A stretch of DNA of 64,000 bases from Streptomonospora sp. PA3 (GTDB lineage: Bacteria; Actinomycetota; Actinomycetes; Streptosporangiales; Streptosporangiaceae): NCBI RefSeq assembly GCF_009728995.1, contig NZ_VTZW01000007.1, positions 1 to 64,000 on the forward strand, given 5' to 3'. The notes under the pieces were generated by a model that saw only the letters and a program-made list of their open reading frames with translations, ran no database searches and was not told the origin of the DNA. Shown here in pieces: positions 62,807-64,000 of this stretch. The translations under genes and the position numbers were made by a program. Numbering within the stretch: position 1 is the stretch's first letter; every line of letters starts with the position of its first letter.

Positions 62807-63721
62807 ATGCTGGACCTGCGGCAGGTGAGCAAGACCTACCGGGTCGGGGCCTTCGGCGGACGGCGCCTGCACGCCGTGCGCGGGGTCGACTTCAGCGTGC
62901 GGCCGGGCGAGGTGGTCTCGCTCATCGGCGAGAGCGGAAGCGGCAAGAGCACCATCGGCAAGATGGTGCTGCGGCTGATCTCCGCCAGCTCCGGCACCAT
63001 CGCCTTCGAGGGCGCCGACATCGCCGGCCTGCGCGGCCACGCGCGCACCAAGGAGTACTACAGCCGGGTCCAGGGCGTCTTCCAGGACCCCTTCAGCTGC
63101 TTCAACCCCATCTTCCCCGCCGACCGGGTCTTCGAGCTGGTGCGGGCCGAGTACGCCGGCGCCGTTTCACAGGCGCACTGGCGGGCCAGGGTGGAGGATG
63201 CGCTGACCACGGTCGGGCTGGACCCGGCCCAGGTGCTGGGCAAGTTCCCCCACCAGCTCAGCGGGGGGCAGCTGCAGCGGCTGCTGATCGCCCGCGCGCT
63301 GCTGCTGGACATCCGGATGCTGGTCGCCGACGAGATCATCAGCATGCTCGACGCCTCCACCCGCATCGACGTGCTGAACCTGCTCGGCGACCTCAAGGCC
63401 CGGGGGCTGGGGATCCTCTTCATCACCCACGACCTGTCGCTGGGCAACTACATCAGCGACACCGCGGTCATCCTGCGCCGCGGCCGGGTCGTCGAGCGCG
63501 GTGCCACCTCGGCCGCCTTCTCCGCTCCGGCCCACCCCTACACGCGGCGGCTGCTGGCCTCGGTCCCGCAGCTGCACACCTCCTGGCAGCAGGCCGACGC
63601 GCGGCTGGCGCAGGAGGGCGAGGGGGAGTGCCCGGGCTGCGCGGCGGGCGGCCGGCCGGGCGAACACGGCCCCGTGGACCTGGCCGACGACCACGCGGTG
63701 GGCTGCTACACCGCGGCCTGA
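62807..63721 (+). CDS. Family-5 ABC ATP-binding protein, DppF-like (304 aa)
   Basis: Second cytosolic ATPase. Walker A GESGSGKST, Q-loop GVFQDPFSCFNPIFP, signature LSGGQLQRLLIARA, Walker B LVADEIISMLDAS, H-loop FITHDLSLGNYI. The oligopeptide-type C-terminus ends in a Cys-containing tail (GECPGCAAGG ... VGCYTAA). ATG 62807 is 5 bases after the previous stop. Last gene of the operon, followed by a stem-loop. Confidence 0.93.
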   Translation: MLDLRQVSKTYRVGAFGGRRLHAVRGVDFSVRPGEVVSLIGESGSGKSTIGKMVLRLISASSGTIAFEGADIAGLRGHARTKEYYSRVQGVFQDPFSCFNPIFPADRVFELVRAEYAGAVSQAHWRARVEDALTTVGLDPAQVLGKFPHQLSGGQLQRLLIARALLLDIRMLVADEIISMLDASTRIDVLNLLGDLKARGLGILFITHDLSLGNYISDTAVILRRGRVVERGATSAAFSAPAHPYTRRLLASVPQLHTSWQQADARLAQEGEGECPGCAAGGRPGEHGPVDLADDHAVGCYTAA

Positions 63722-63794
63722 GGGCAGGTGCGCCGGGGGAGCGGGACGAGCCTGGGCAACCGGACCGGGCGGGCCCTCTCGCGCCGGCGAGGGC

Positions 63795-63823
63795 GGGGGA
63801 GGCCGCCGGGAGCGGCCTCCCCC
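63795..63823. terminator. Terminator after the family-5 ABC operon
   Basis: Perfect 12-bp stem (GGGGGAGGCCGC) with loop CGGGA, 73 bases past the last ATPase gene. It would also stop a minus-strand transcript starting at the CelR-type promoter near 63920. Confidence 0.8.
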
Positions 63824-63911
63824 GCGTTCTCCGCGCCGTCCGCCGACCCAGGGGAGGGGGTGCCGGGCCGGTGGACGCTGCGGCGGCCCGCGAAACGGAC
63901 CGCCATCGCTC

Positions 63912-63956
63912 TGGGAGCGCTCCCATAAACGTAGGCACAGGTGTGCGGCCTGTCAA
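63912..63956 (-). promoter_or_regulatory. Second CelR/CebR operator with minus-strand promoter
   Basis: On the minus strand TTGACA (63956-63951), exactly 17 bases, TACGTT (63933-63928), then the perfect operator TGGGAGCGCTCCCA (63925-63912). The promoter points back toward the 3' end of the family-5 operon, where only about 190 bases and a terminator remain. A gene to the right of the window could use the operator from the other side, but no plus-strand promoter is visible within the window. Confidence 0.82.
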
Positions 63957-64000
63957 CGGGGGCAACCGCACCGATTCGCGCCGCCCGCACGGTCGCCGCT

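Noticed and set aside
63706-63906. 66-codon minus-strand frame downstream of the second CelR operator
   Set aside because: Overlaps the 3' end of the ATPase gene and a terminator stem, has no ribosome site and an Arg/Pro-rich composition.

Overview
The window is GC-rich DNA with tightly packed genes, frequent GTG starts, ATGA/GTGA start-stop overlaps and strong GGAGG ribosome sites. Gene content (F420-type PPOX protein, GAF-ANTAR regulator, SigB/SigF-group sigma factor, LacI-controlled glycoside hydrolases, CelR/CebR operators) indicates a saprophytic, polysaccharide-degrading actinomycete. I infer a Nocardiopsaceae-like organism (Streptomonospora, Nocardiopsis or Thermobifida relatives) but cannot prove the genus.

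Layout. 1-2.3 kb: a GH18 chitinase with an out-of-frame deletion near its 3' end, next to one copy of a dispersed repeat. 2.8-13.5 kb: a stress island (hydrolase, DUF3140, Csp-like copper protein, ChaB, CBS protein with a GT9 glycosyltransferase, DUF3040 protein, solitary cytochrome oxidase subunit I, PPOX protein, small conserved protein with a ClpC-like ATPase). 13.5-15.9 kb: a non-coding, repeat-dense block with two facing repeat arrays, two very long hairpins and the second copy of the dispersed repeat, inverted. 16.0-26.8 kb: a nine-gene operon for NDP-heptose synthesis and glycosylation. 27-30.8 kb: SigB/SigF-type sigma factor, divergent GT2 pair, GAF-ANTAR regulator. 31.4-39.2 kb: liv-type ABC operon behind a large LuxR-family (LAL) regulator. 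39.6-47.4 kb: beta-propeller plus MoaD/ThiS-like pair, membrane protein, NUDIX hydrolase, Ser/Thr kinase, MerR and WYL regulators. 47.5-63.7 kb: plant polysaccharide use, with GH10 xylanase and LacI regulator, a second LacI regulator with a bxlEFG-bxlA-like xylobiose operon, and a family-5 (Dpp/Opp-like) ABC operon behind a LacI-type operator.

How the parts connect. A repeated promoter signature, GTTT-N16/17-GGTAG(C/T), lies upstream of the hydrolase, DUF3140, Csp, CBS-GT9 and ClpC genes and also of the heptose operon. It matches the actinobacterial SigF/SigB class (GTTT-N15-GGGTA), and a sigma factor of that class is encoded in the window. This suggests that surface heptose glycosylation belongs to the general stress regulon. 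Separately, two perfect CelR/CebR boxes (TGGGAGCGCTCCCA) sit directly behind good -35/-10 promoters but are followed by no recognisable gene. They may mark lost cellulase genes or short RNAs.
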